64,000 bases of DNA from Planobispora longispora (GTDB lineage: Bacteria > Actinomycetota > Actinomycetes > Streptosporangiales > Streptosporangiaceae), in the NCBI RefSeq assembly GCF_016863135.1, contig NZ_BOOH01000021.1, forward strand, positions 339,639 through 403,638, given 5' to 3'. This document shows positions 55,371 through 64,000 of this stretch, piece by piece. A program made the position numbers and the translations under genes. Each line of letters opens with the position of its first letter. Within the stretch, counting starts at the first letter, position 1. Under the pieces are notes generated by a model. That model had not been told where the DNA came from. It saw only the letters and a list, made by a program, of their open reading frames with translations, and searched no databases.

Positions 55371-56039
55371 TCAGCCGCCGGACTGGGGGATGATCGGGCC
55401 CTCGCTGGCCTGGACCAGGACGAAGCCCTGCCCCTTGAAGGCGAGCTGCACGGCCTCGCCGCTCCCGCGCCCGATCATCGCGCCCGCCTTGAAGGTGTGG
55501 TTGACGCCCACGTGCAGCCCGGCGCTCCAGCACACCGCGGACTGGCCGTCGGCGTAGGTCGGCGCCTGGGAGGCGTCGAGGAGCACCGGCGTGCCGTGCG
55601 CGGTGACCGCCACCCAGCCGGTGCCCGTCAGCGTGGTGTTGAACAGACCGCCGGCGGCGATCCCGGCGCCCTGCACCCGCTGGATGTCCCAGGTGAGCTG
55701 CGGGTCGAAGGCCAGCAGGTTCTTGCCGTTGACGGTCAGCGCCTCGTTCTCCAGGTAGAACAGGTGCACATCCTGGGCCTTGTCGGCGAGGAAGAGCAGG
55801 CCCTGCCCGCGCACGCGCATCAGCGGCGCGCCCTCCCCGGTCATCATCTTCTTCAGGAATTTGCCGACCCCGCCGGATCCCTCGTAGTTGAAGTCCATGT
55901 TCCCCTGGAAGGCGACCATCGAGCCCTGCCGCGCCAGCACCTCCCCGTTGAGCTGTACCCGCAGCATCTTGTTGTTCTGCAGGACGAAGTGCCCGGGTGC
56001 CTGACCCTCGTTCAGGTTGCCGAAGAACGCGCTGCGCAC
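55371..56039 (-). CDS. AIM24 family protein
   Basis: A 222-residue AIM24 (DUF124/TraT-like) protein. Typical parts are HFVLQNNKMLRVQLNGEVLA, VRGQGLLFLADKAQDVHLFY, NLLAFDPQLTWDIQRV and GTGWVAVTAHGTPVLLD. The family forms a beta-rich fold related to tryptophan RNA-binding attenuator-like proteins; its bacterial role is unknown. GTG 56039 follows GAGAGGGG at suitable distance; ATG 56084 would extend it by 15 residues. It is divergent from the hydantoinase operon. Confidence 0.85.
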   Translation of the reverse strand: MRSAFFGNLNEGQAPGHFVLQNNKMLRVQLNGEVLARQGSMVAFQGNMDFNYEGSGGVGKFLKKMMTGEGAPLMRVRGQGLLFLADKAQDVHLFYLENEALTVNGKNLLAFDPQLTWDIQRVQGAGIAAGGLFNTTLTGTGWVAVTAHGTPVLLDASQAPTYADGQSAVCWSAGLHVGVNHTFKAGAMIGRGSGEAVQLAFKGQGFVLVQASEGPIIPQSGG

Positions 56040-56222
56040 GGAGACCGCCCCTCTCGTCGACTGGGTCTCGTCTCGAAACCGCATCTTTTGTGACGAACGG
56101 GACCGGGTGGGAGTTCCGGAGAGCGGCGGGGACGCCCGGAGGAGGAACGGGCCGATGAGATTGCCAAGGATCCGGGCCGGTTTCGGCAGGGTCCGCCGAT
56201 TTGCGGGCTCGGCACGACTGGG

Positions 56223-56228
56223 TAGACA
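56223..56228 (+). promoter_or_regulatory. Possible -10 box of the hydantoinase operon
   Basis: TAGACA ends seven bases before the ATG at 56236. The last base departs from TANNNT, so the call is weak. Confidence 0.3.
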
Positions 56229-56235
56229 CGGGGGC

Positions 56236-58284
56236 ATGCGCAGCGTCCGTATCGGTGTCGACACCGGGGGCACGTTCACCGACGTGGTCGCGGTGGACGA
56301 GCAGACCGGTGAGATCACCACCACCAAGACCCCCTCCACCCCCGCCAATCCCGCCGACGGATTCATGACGGGCGTGCGGAAGGTGCTCGGCGAGCACGAT
56401 CCCGCGGCGCCGGCGGCCGCGGACGGCGTCAGGGTGTCGTCGGTGGTGCACGGCACCACGGTCGCCACCAACCAGCTCCTCGAGGACCGCATCGCCGACC
56501 TCGGCTTCGTCACCACCGAGGGCTTCGAGTCCATCCTGGAGATCGCCCGCCAGAGCGTGCCGGACGGCTACGGCAACTCCTACTTCTGGATCAAGCCGCC
56601 CCGCATCGTCCCGGTGCACCGGGTCAGGACCGTCGGCGGGCGGCTGGACCACACCGGCGCGGAGGTCCGGCCGTTCGACGAGGAGCGGGCCGCCGAGGTC
56701 GCCCGGTGGTTCCGGGACCGGGGGATCACCGCGATCGGCGTGTGCTTCCTGCACTCCTACGCCAACCCGGAGCACGAGACGCGCATGCGCGAGGTCCTGG
56801 CCCGCGAGCACCCCGAGGCGACCGTCTCGATCTCCAGCGACGTGCTGCGCGAGTACCGCGAGTACGAGCGGTCGGTCACCACGCTGGTCGACGCCGCCGT
56901 CAAGCCGACCATGCGCCGCTACATCGCCAACCTGGCCGAACGGCTCGGCATGCCGTTCTCGGTGATGAAGAGCAACGGCGGCGTGCTGTCGGCGGCCGAG
57001 GTCGTGCACCAGCCGATCACCACCGTGCTCTCCGGACCGGCCGCGGGCGCGCTCGGCGCGGCGCTGATCGCCTCCACCGCCGGGCATCCCTCGGTGATCA
57101 CGCTGGACGGCGGGGGCACCTCCACCGACGTCGCGGTCGTGGTCGACGGGGAGCCGTCGCTGACCACCGAGGGAAGCATCGGCCGCTACCCGTGCAAGAT
57201 CCCGATGATCGACATCGTGACCGTGGGCGCGGGCGGCGGGTCCATCGCGTGGATCTCGCCCGAGGGCACGCTCAAGGTCGGCCCGCAGTCCGCCGGGGCC
57301 GACCCCGGCCCGCTCTGCTACGGCCGGGGCGGCACCGAGGTCACCGTCACCGACGCGCACGTCTTCCTCGGCCGGGTCCCGCCCCACCTGCTCGGCGGGG
57401 AGATCCCGCTCGACGCCGGGGCCGCCCGGCAGGGCGTCGAGGCGCTGGCCGGCAAGCTCGGGCTGAGCCCGGAGCGGACCGCGACCGGCATCCTGGAGAT
57501 CAGCGCGTTCAACCAGTCCAACGCCATCCGGCAGATCACCGTGAAGCGCGGCCTGGACGTGCGGGACTTCCCGATGGTCGCCTTCGGCGGCTCCGGCCCG
57601 CTGCTGGTCTGCCGGCTGATCGACATCCTCGGCCTGCCCGCGGTGCTCGTCCCGCCCGACCCGGGCAACGTCTCGGCGTTCGGCCTGCTCACCGTGGACG
57701 TCAAGAACGACTACGTGCGCACCTTCGTCACCCGCGACCTCTCCCTCGACGCCGCCGCCGAGATCTTCGGCGAGCTGGAGGGCCAGGCGGCCGACGCCCT
57801 CGACCGCGAGGGGTTCACCGGCCACGTCTTCGCGCGCAGCGCCGACCTGCGTTACTACGGCCAGGCGTACGAGGTCCGCGTCCCCGCCCCGGCCGGTCCG
57901 CTGGACGAGTCCTGGCGCGAGGAGGTGCTGGACCGCTTCCACCGCGAGCACGGCAAGCTCTACGGGTACGGCTACCGCGACGACCCCCGGCACGGCGTCG
58001 AGTGGGTCAACCTCCGGGTCTCCGGCATCGGCCCGATCACCCGCCCGGCGATCAGGCGCAGGCCGTACGGCGCCGCGGATCCGCAGCCGGCGGGCGCCCG
58101 CGAGGTCTGCTACGACGAGTGGGGTCCGGCCCCCCTCTACCGCCGCGCCGACCTGGGCGCGGGCGCGGTGGTCACCGGACCCGCGGTCATCGAGGAGTAC
58201 GGCTCCACGCTCCCGGTGCACCCCGGCTTCACGGCGACGATGGACGAGTTCGGCAACCTGGAGGTACGTCGTGGGGGAGACTGA
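56236..58284 (+). CDS. hyuA: Hydantoinase/oxoprolinase subunit A
   Basis: A 682-residue HyuA-family protein. The N-terminal ATP-handling motif is GVDTGGTFTDVVAVD, then SSVVHGTTVATNQLLE, the central DGGGTSTDVAVV and GAGGGSIAW, and the late FGGSGPLLVCRL. Members are ATP-dependent ring-opening enzymes (N-methylhydantoinase, 5-oxoprolinase, caprolactamase) or carboxylases of acetone and acetophenone. Which applies here is not visible. The 3' end overlaps subunit B by 14 bases, so the pair is produced together. No carrier or third subunit of the acetone carboxylase type is adjacent, which favours a hydantoin-like or lactam substrate (inference). Confidence 0.9.
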   Translation: MRSVRIGVDTGGTFTDVVAVDEQTGEITTTKTPSTPANPADGFMTGVRKVLGEHDPAAPAAADGVRVSSVVHGTTVATNQLLEDRIADLGFVTTEGFESILEIARQSVPDGYGNSYFWIKPPRIVPVHRVRTVGGRLDHTGAEVRPFDEERAAEVARWFRDRGITAIGVCFLHSYANPEHETRMREVLAREHPEATVSISSDVLREYREYERSVTTLVDAAVKPTMRRYIANLAERLGMPFSVMKSNGGVLSAAEVVHQPITTVLSGPAAGALGAALIASTAGHPSVITLDGGGTSTDVAVVVDGEPSLTTEGSIGRYPCKIPMIDIVTVGAGGGSIAWISPEGTLKVGPQSAGADPGPLCYGRGGTEVTVTDAHVFLGRVPPHLLGGEIPLDAGAARQGVEALAGKLGLSPERTATGILEISAFNQSNAIRQITVKRGLDVRDFPMVAFGGSGPLLVCRLIDILGLPAVLVPPDPGNVSAFGLLTVDVKNDYVRTFVTRDLSLDAAAEIFGELEGQAADALDREGFTGHVFARSADLRYYGQAYEVRVPAPAGPLDESWREEVLDRFHREHGKLYGYGYRDDPRHGVEWVNLRVSGIGPITRPAIRRRPYGAADPQPAGAREVCYDEWGPAPLYRRADLGAGAVVTGPAVIEEYGSTLPVHPGFTATMDEFGNLEVRRGGD

Positions 58285-60127
58285 CGAGGCCGTGCGGGCC
58301 GCCGATCCGGTGCTGGTGGAGATCGTCGAGGGCACGCTCGCCTCGGTGGAGAAGGAGGTCGAGACCGCGATCGCGCGCACGGCCCGCTCGCCGATGATCC
58401 GCGACGCGCACGACTTCCGCGCGGGCATCCACGACGTACGGCTGCGCAAGCTGACCGGCCGGTCCTACTCGGCGCTGGTCCAGCCGGTCGTCCGGGACTT
58501 CCCGATCGGGGAGATGAACCCCGGCGACGTGTTCTTCCACAACGACGTCTACCTGTCCGAGGGCGGCATCGGCCACCTGCCCGACCTGTGCGTCACCGTG
58601 CCCGTCTTCCACGACGGCGAGGTGGTCGCGTTCGTGCAGGCGTTCGGGCACCACGACGACATCGGCGGGGCGGTCCCCGGCTCGATGCCCTCGCACGCGC
58701 GCAGCGTGTTCGAGGAGGGGCTGATGGTCCCGCCGATCAAGCTCTGGGACCGGGGCGTGCCCAACCGGGCCGCGCTGACGATCATGACGCGGAACTCCCG
58801 GATGCCCGACTCGCTCGCCGGGGATCTGGACGCCGAGTGCTCGGCCTGCCTGATGGGCGCGCGGCGGCTGGGCGAGCTGTTCGCCCGCTACGGGCGCGAG
58901 GCCGTGGAGGCGTGCTTCGACGCGATCATCTCCAAGACCACCGAGACGTTCCGCCGGGAGCTGCTGGCCAAGATCCCGGAAGGCGCGCACGTGTGGGAGG
59001 ACTACGCCGAGCACGACGGGGTGGACGATCCCCGCCTGCACGCCCAGCGCATCACCCTCACCGTCGACCACTCCGCGGACGTCCCGCTGGTCATCGACTT
59101 CACCGGCACGTCGCCGCAGGCCAAGGGGCCGATCAACCACGCGGGCGACTACGCGGACGGGGTGTTCCTGAAGAAGTGGCTCGCCCCGATCCTGCGCAAC
59201 CTCGCCGACACCCCCGAGCGCATGGCCGAGCTCGACGTCAACGAGGGCGTCGTCCCGCTGATCGAGATGCGCTTCCCGGAGAAGGGCACGCTGCTCACCC
59301 CGATCTTCCCGGCGCCCACCAACGCCCGCACGTTCGTGATCCTGCGGCTGCTGGGCGTGCTGGCCGGGGTGCTGGCCAAGGCCACCGGCGGCCGGATGCC
59401 CGCCGACCAGGAGACCATCCGCTACACCGGCGTCCACGGCGAGGACGCCTCCGGCGCGCCGTACCTGATGCGGGAGGTCCTGGGCGGGGGCTCGGGCGGG
59501 CGCTGGTACGCCGACGGGGAGGACACGATCCACGTCGTGCCCGACTCGCGCAACATCCCGGTCGAGTTCGCCGAGTCCCGCTGGCCGTTCCGCGTCGAAC
59601 GCCTCGGCCTGGCCGTCGACTCCGGCGGGCCCGGCCTGTACCGGGGCGGCCTCGGCTACGACAAGCACATCCGGATGCTCCGCGACGCCTCGTTCATGTC
59701 CATCGCCGACCGCTCGATCCTGTCGTGCTGGGGCGTGAACGGCGGCCGGGCCGGGCGGCCGTTCCGCGTCGAGATCGAGGGACGCGAGATGGAGGGCCTG
59801 GTCGACGACTCACCGGTCCGCGCGGGCGAGGTCATCCGGGTCCGCACCACCGGGGGCGGCGGCTGGGGCTGCCCGCTGGACCGCCCGGCCGAGACGGTGG
59901 CCGCCGACGTGCGCGACGGCAAGGTCTCGGCGGAGGGCGCCCGCGACGACTACGGGGTCGTCCTGCACGGCCCCCGCGACGACCCGAGGGTGGACGCCGA
60001 GGCCACCGAGGCCCGCCGCGCGGAACTCCGCGCCCTCCTGCCCCAGGACGGGCCGTTCTTCGACCGCGGCCCGGGCTTCCCGTCGCTGTCGGACGGCCGG
60101 CCGTACGCGGACGTCGACCTGATGTGA
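58271..60127 (+). CDS. hyuB: Hydantoinase/oxoprolinase subunit B
   Basis: A 618-residue HyuB-family protein, partner of the preceding subunit. Characteristic stretches are IGEMNPGDVFFHNDVYLSEG, FVQAFGHHDDIGG, TIMTRNSRMPDSLAGDLDAE and the C-terminal TTGGGGWG with a nearby DRPAE. The metal-binding region of the family (HND, HHDDIGG) is intact. GTG start inside the hyuA gene. Confidence 0.9.
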   Translation: MGETDEAVRAADPVLVEIVEGTLASVEKEVETAIARTARSPMIRDAHDFRAGIHDVRLRKLTGRSYSALVQPVVRDFPIGEMNPGDVFFHNDVYLSEGGIGHLPDLCVTVPVFHDGEVVAFVQAFGHHDDIGGAVPGSMPSHARSVFEEGLMVPPIKLWDRGVPNRAALTIMTRNSRMPDSLAGDLDAECSACLMGARRLGELFARYGREAVEACFDAIISKTTETFRRELLAKIPEGAHVWEDYAEHDGVDDPRLHAQRITLTVDHSADVPLVIDFTGTSPQAKGPINHAGDYADGVFLKKWLAPILRNLADTPERMAELDVNEGVVPLIEMRFPEKGTLLTPIFPAPTNARTFVILRLLGVLAGVLAKATGGRMPADQETIRYTGVHGEDASGAPYLMREVLGGGSGGRWYADGEDTIHVVPDSRNIPVEFAESRWPFRVERLGLAVDSGGPGLYRGGLGYDKHIRMLRDASFMSIADRSILSCWGVNGGRAGRPFRVEIEGREMEGLVDDSPVRAGEVIRVRTTGGGGWGCPLDRPAETVAADVRDGKVSAEGARDDYGVVLHGPRDDPRVDAEATEARRAELRALLPQDGPFFDRGPGFPSLSDGRPYADVDLM

Positions 60128-60229
60128 CCCCGACACGGGCGGAGGCCGGGCCGCCGCCTCCGGTGGTCCCTCCCGGCCTCTCGGGAAACGGGGCTTGATG
60201 GGGCGGGCTCGTGGGGGTTGGCTGGAGGC

Positions 60230-60877
60230 ATGCCTCTGACGATCACCGCTGTACGTCACGGAGAGAGCGAGTCGAATGTGGCGTTCGCGCGGGCCGAGGC
60301 GGAGGGCAAGGCCGTCGTCCTGGGCCAGCCCGACGGGGGGGTGGGGCTGAGCGAGCTGGGCCGCCGTCAGGCGACGGCGCTGGGCCGGCGGCTGGCCCAG
60401 GGGGATCCGCAGGAGGTGGTGTGGTGCTCGCCGTACCGGCGGGCGGTGCAGACCTGGGAGCTGATCGCCGCGGAGCTGCCGGCGACCCCCGCGATCCGGT
60501 TCGACTCCCGGCTCGGGGACCGGCGGATGGGCCGGCTGTCGGGGATGAACCTGGCCGCGATCGAGAAGTACTACCCGGAGGAGGCCGAGTTCCTCCGGCG
60601 GCGGGACCATCACCACCGTCCCCCGGCGGGGGAGAGCTTCGCCGACGTCGCGGCCCGGGTCGCGGAGGCGGTCCGGGACATGCGGGCCGAGTGCGCGGGC
60701 CGGCGGGTGCTGGTCGTGGCGCACGACGCCGTGGTGCTGACGCTGCGGCAGGTGCTGGCCGAGGCGGCCAAGTCGATCGATCACGTCGCGATCGGCAACA
60801 CCTCGGTCTCCGTCTGGCGGGGCGGTGAACTGGTGATCTTCAATGACGTCGGTCACCTGGGAGAGATGTCGGCTTAG
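60230..60877 (+). CDS. Histidine phosphatase superfamily protein
   Basis: A 215-residue phosphoglycerate mutase-like phosphatase. The catalytic RHG motif is VRHGESESN, the second His lies in VVAHDAVVLTLRQV, and further phosphate-site residues are in CSPYRRAVQTW. The substrate is not known. ATG 60230 is chosen; the GGAGG is very close to it, and a TTG at 60218 in the same frame is less likely. It follows the hydantoinase pair by 102 bases. Confidence 0.87.
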   Translation: MPLTITAVRHGESESNVAFARAEAEGKAVVLGQPDGGVGLSELGRRQATALGRRLAQGDPQEVVWCSPYRRAVQTWELIAAELPATPAIRFDSRLGDRRMGRLSGMNLAAIEKYYPEEAEFLRRRDHHHRPPAGESFADVAARVAEAVRDMRAECAGRRVLVVAHDAVVLTLRQVLAEAAKSIDHVAIGNTSVSVWRGGELVIFNDVGHLGEMSA

Positions 60878-60970
60878 AACACGATTCTGCATGTTTTGTT
60901 GACGAGGCTGTCAATTCTGGGGTCTGCTGTGGGAATCTTCGTCGGGGGGTGAGGTCCGAGGAGGAGTCGC

Positions 60971-62995
60971 ATGCGTCTTCGCATGATCGTGGCGAGTCTC
61001 GCGCTGGTCGTGACATCCGTGTCGGCCGCTCCCGCCCTCGCTTCGGACGTCCCCGAGCCCCCCGTCCCCTCCGCCGCGCCGGTCGCCCCGGCCGTGCCGG
61101 GATGCGACCCGATCGCCGGCGCCGAGTGCCTGCTCCCGTTCCCCAACGACTGGTTCACCGCGGCCGCGCGCACCCCCACCGGCCTGAGGGTGAACGTCGC
61201 CGCCGAGGCCATGCCGCGGAACGCGGCCGGCACGCCGGTCGACCCGGCGCAGTGGAACGCCGCCGACGGGTTCTCCCCGGGCTCGATGCTCCTGGCCCAC
61301 GTCCCCGGCCTCGACCTCGCCGAGAGCGGCGCCGCGCCCGTCACCGACATCGGCTGGTCGCTGCGGCGCGACGCCCCCATCGTGATCGTCGACACCCGGA
61401 CCGGGGAGCGCTGGCCGTACTGGGCCGAGCTCGACGCCAACGCCGCCGACCCGGCCCGCCGGGCGCTGATCGTCAGGCCGGCGAAGAACTTCCGGGAGGG
61501 GCACCGCTACGCCGTCGCCCTGCGGAACCTGAAGAACGCCGCGAGCGAGGACCTCCCGGTCCCGGAGACCTTCGCCCGGCTCCTGGGCGACCGGCTCCCG
61601 TCCGGCGATCCGCTCGCCGCCCGCCAGCGGACGCTCCGCCGGACCCTCGGCGACCTGGCCCGGGCCGGGGTGGACGCGCGCGGGCTCCACCTGGCCTGGG
61701 AGTTCACCGTCGCCAGCGAGCAGGGCATCGCCGGGCCCGTGCTGTCCATGCGCGACCAGGCGCTGCGCGCCCTGCGCGGGCGCTCGCCGAAGTTCACGGT
61801 CACCGGCGTCACCGACCTGCCCCCCGAGCGGGATCCGCACATCGCCCGCGAGGTCAGCGGGGAGATCGAGGCGCCCAACTACCTCGACAGACCCGGCGGG
61901 CCGCCCGGCTCGAACCTCAACCGGGGACCCGACGGGCTGCCCCGCCCGCTCGGCGACACGCTCAAGGCCCAGTACCAGTGCGTGATCCCGCGCTCCGCGT
62001 TCACCCGGCCCGCGCACCCCTCCCTGTACGGCCACGGCCTGCTCGGCCGGGCCACCGAGGTCCGGGCCGGCAACGTCCGCGCCATGGCCGGAGAGCACAA
62101 CTTCGTCTTCTGCGCCACCAAGTGGATCGGCATGTCCGACGAGGACGTCCAGCACGTCGCGGGCGTCTTCGCCGACTTCTCCCGCTTCGGCACGGTCACC
62201 GACCGGCTCCAGCAGAGCCTGGTCAACTTCGTCCTCCTCGGCCGGGCCATGACCGGCAAGGACGGGCTGACCGGCCACGAGGCGTTCCAGGACGGCAAGG
62301 GCCGGTCGCTGATCGACCGGCGGGCCGGCCTCGCCTTCGACGGCAACAGCCAGGGCGGCATCGCGGGCGGCGCGCTCGTCGCCGTCTCGCCCGACATCCG
62401 CAACGCCGTGCTCGGCGTGCCGGGCATGAACTACAGCACGCTGCTCAACCGGAGCGTCGACTTCCAGCCGTTCCAGCGGCTGATGGACCAGAGCTACCCC
62501 GACAAGCTGACCCAGCAGATCTGCTTCGCGCTGCTGCAGATGCTCTGGGACCGGGCCGAGGCCGACGGATACGCCCAGCACATGACCGGCGACCCGCTGC
62601 CCGGCTCGCCCAGGCACCGGGTGCTCCTGCACGTCGCCTTCGGCGACCACCAGGTCGCCACCGTGACCGCCGAGGTCGAGGCCCGCACCATCGGGGCCCG
62701 CATCCACCGGCCCGCCCTGGCCGCGGGGCGCAGCCCCGACGTGGCGCCCTTCTGGGGCATCCGGCCGCTGCCCGACTGGCCGTACCCCGGCTCGGCGATC
62801 ATCGTGTGGGACAGCGGCACCCCCGCGCCGCCCACGACCAACACCCCGCCGCTCGGCCCGGAGTACGGCAGGGACTCCCACGAGGACCCGCGTCACGACC
62901 CCGAGGCCCGCACGCAGAAGGCGTACTTCCTGCGGCACGGCGTGGTCGTGGACGTCTGCGGCGACGCCCCGTGCGTCGCCGACCCGGTGCCCTGA
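60971..62995 (+). CDS. Large secreted protein, alpha/beta-hydrolase-like
   Basis: A 674-residue exported protein. A signal peptide (MRLRMIVASLALVVTSVSAA) ends near ALASD. The mature protein begins with a beta-rich part (LLPFPNDWFT, PIVIVDTRTGERWPYWAEL), followed by a stretch that looks like an alpha/beta hydrolase core: YGHGLLGRATEV as oxyanion strand, GNSQGGIAGGALVAV as nucleophile elbow, and possible acid and base in the C-terminal third (AFGDHQVATV, FLRHGVVVDVCG). A tertiary hydrolase function on a lipid or polyester is plausible but unproved. GAGGAGGAG precedes the ATG. Confidence 0.78.
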   Translation: MRLRMIVASLALVVTSVSAAPALASDVPEPPVPSAAPVAPAVPGCDPIAGAECLLPFPNDWFTAAARTPTGLRVNVAAEAMPRNAAGTPVDPAQWNAADGFSPGSMLLAHVPGLDLAESGAAPVTDIGWSLRRDAPIVIVDTRTGERWPYWAELDANAADPARRALIVRPAKNFREGHRYAVALRNLKNAASEDLPVPETFARLLGDRLPSGDPLAARQRTLRRTLGDLARAGVDARGLHLAWEFTVASEQGIAGPVLSMRDQALRALRGRSPKFTVTGVTDLPPERDPHIAREVSGEIEAPNYLDRPGGPPGSNLNRGPDGLPRPLGDTLKAQYQCVIPRSAFTRPAHPSLYGHGLLGRATEVRAGNVRAMAGEHNFVFCATKWIGMSDEDVQHVAGVFADFSRFGTVTDRLQQSLVNFVLLGRAMTGKDGLTGHEAFQDGKGRSLIDRRAGLAFDGNSQGGIAGGALVAVSPDIRNAVLGVPGMNYSTLLNRSVDFQPFQRLMDQSYPDKLTQQICFALLQMLWDRAEADGYAQHMTGDPLPGSPRHRVLLHVAFGDHQVATVTAEVEARTIGARIHRPALAAGRSPDVAPFWGIRPLPDWPYPGSAIIVWDSGTPAPPTTNTPPLGPEYGRDSHEDPRHDPEARTQKAYFLRHGVVVDVCGDAPCVADPVP

Positions 62996-63032
62996 CCGGG
63001 CCGCCGCCTCCCCGCTCCCGCCGCCTCCCCGC

Positions 63033-63056
63033 GTCCGGGTCTCCGCAGACCCGGAC
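63033..63056 (+). terminator. Hairpin terminator after the secreted hydrolase-like gene
   Basis: GTCCGGGTCT and AGACCCGGAC form a perfect ten-base stem with a four-base loop, 38 bases after the stop. There is no T-tract. A GGACTAGCC element occurs twice just after it. Confidence 0.6.
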
Positions 63057-63168
63057 TAGCCAGCCGAACCACCTGGATGGACTAGCCGGATAACGCCCCG
63101 CGCCGGACCGGGCCGGTTACCGTAATGGGCGTTCCCGAAAACGGGTGAGGAGCACGGCCGAGGAGGGC

Positions 63169-64000
63169 ATGCCGGTGAACGCGTGGACGTTCGAAGGCCA
63201 GCCGGAGACGCTGGGCGACACGGTCACGCTGGTCGAGGGGGGCTCCTTCTGCGTCTGCGCGAGCAGCGGCGACATCGTCCCGGGCGGGGGCCAGGGGGTC
63301 TACCACGCCGACACCCGGATCCTGTCGCGCTGGGAGCTGCGGGTGGACGACCTGCCGGTCGAAACGCTTCAGGTGATCCCCGCAGAGCCGTACCACGCCA
63401 CCTTCCTCGGCCGGGCGCGGCCGCGCCCGGGGCGGGCGGACAGCACGCTGCTGGTGGTCCGCGACCGCTACGTCGGGGGAGGGCTCCGCGAGGACCTGAC
63501 CCTGCGCAACCTGTCGGAGGAACCGGCCGGATGCGTGGTCACCGTCCAGGTGAACACCGACGTGGCGGACCTGTTCGAGGTGAAGGCCGGACGCATCCGG
63601 CACGTGTCCGAGGCCGCGGCGACCCCCGAGCCGGCCGGCCTGCACATCTTCGCGGCCGACCGGTCGCGCGGGGCCAGGGTGCGGGTGGAGTCGCCCGAGG
63701 CCGGGCTGACCACCGCCCCCGGGCTGCTCACCTTCCGGGCGGTCGTCCCGGCGCGGGGGGAGTGGCGGGCCACGATCCTGGTGAACCCGATCATCGAGGG
63801 GGAGGAGTCCTCCGCCTGGTTCCCCGCCCACCACGCGCTCGAGCACGCCGAACCGGCCCGGCGGCTGGCCGACTGGACGCGGCTCAGCCCGGTCATCCAC
63901 ACCGGGAGCCCCACGCTGGAGGAGGTCCTGCGCCGGTCCCGGGAGGATCTGGGGGCGCTGCGGCTGTTCGACCCCGACCATCCGGAAGAGCCGCCCACGA
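63169..64000 (+). CDS. Glycogen debranching enzyme N-terminal family protein, cut by window end
   Basis: The first 277 codons of a gene running off the window. The sequence GDTVTLVEGGSFCVCASSGD, VYHADTRILSRWELRVDDLP and RDRYVGGGLREDLTLRNLS matches the N-terminal beta domain (GDE_N_bis) of amylo-alpha-1,6-glucosidase-like proteins; the catalytic barrel would follow beyond 64000. Such proteins act on glycogen or trehalose-related glucans. ATG 63169 is only two bases from GGAGG, so GTG 63175 may be the real start. Confidence 0.85.
   Translation, partial: MPVNAWTFEGQPETLGDTVTLVEGGSFCVCASSGDIVPGGGQGVYHADTRILSRWELRVDDLPVETLQVIPAEPYHATFLGRARPRPGRADSTLLVVRDRYVGGGLREDLTLRNLSEEPAGCVVTVQVNTDVADLFEVKAGRIRHVSEAAATPEPAGLHIFAADRSRGARVRVESPEAGLTTAPGLLTFRAVVPARGEWRATILVNPIIEGEESSAWFPAHHALEHAEPARRLADWTRLSPVIHTGSPTLEEVLRRSREDLGALRLFDPDHPEEPPT

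Overview
This is a high-GC (about 70% or more by eye) actinomycete chromosome segment. Support comes from strong G/C bias at third codon positions, many GTG starts, probable leaderless promoters (NANNNT six or seven bases before the start codon), PknB-type Ser/Thr kinases, a DtxR/IdeR-type iron box, a DrrAB-type exporter and form I CO dehydrogenase. The gene content fits a filamentous soil actinomycete, possibly Streptosporangiales; that placement is inference. I saw no rRNA, tRNA, CRISPR array or intact insertion sequence.

Layout. 1-9 kb: two membrane Ser/Thr kinases, a metallophosphoesterase, a family A DNA polymerase without a 5' nuclease, and an MFS transporter. 9-15 kb: a DUF1116/FdrA/DUF2877 operon (allG, allF, allH homologues, oxamate carbamoyltransferase) divergent from a PucR activator, then a small S4 RNA-binding protein. 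15-19.7 kb: a patchwork with an NYN-domain RNase candidate, broken pieces of a sulfotransferase, an acyl-CoA ligase and an FAD oxidoreductase, and a chimeric IS30-HTH/MarR regulator divergent from a secreted serine hydrolase. 19.7-25 kb: a UraA/RutG-like pyrimidine permease coupled to a three-subunit form II molybdenum hydroxylase. 25-36 kb: a secreted protein, a molybdopterin oxidoreductase divergent from a histidine-rich membrane protein, a histidine kinase, an MFS exporter, a MazEF-type toxin-antitoxin pair, and cytochrome bd oxidase cydAB behind three evenly spaced palindromes. 36-47 kb: secreted protein, polysaccharide deacetylase, EAL protein, iron-regulated siderophore-interacting protein, DUF2071 protein, and a form I carbon monoxide dehydrogenase operon (coxM-coxS-coxL-XdhC-like, then coxG). 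47-56 kb: PAS/GAF histidine kinase, TetR-controlled DrrAB-type exporter, thymidine kinase, RibD-like reductase, AIM24 protein. 56-64 kb: hydantoinase A/B pair, histidine phosphatase, a large secreted hydrolase-like protein, and the start of a glycogen-debranching-family gene cut by the window end.

How the parts fit. Several loci suggest scavenging of nitrogen compounds: the AllFGH set (oxalurate to oxamate plus carbamoyl phosphate), the pyrimidine permease with a molybdenum hydroxylase (candidate uracil/thymine oxidation), and hydantoinase A/B. Energy loci suggest life on trace gas and low oxygen: form I CO dehydrogenase plus cytochrome bd. The best candidates for something undescribed are the permease/hydroxylase operon, the three-box operator before cydA, the histidine-rich membrane protein beside the molybdopterin enzyme, and the IS30/MarR chimera with its paired operators.
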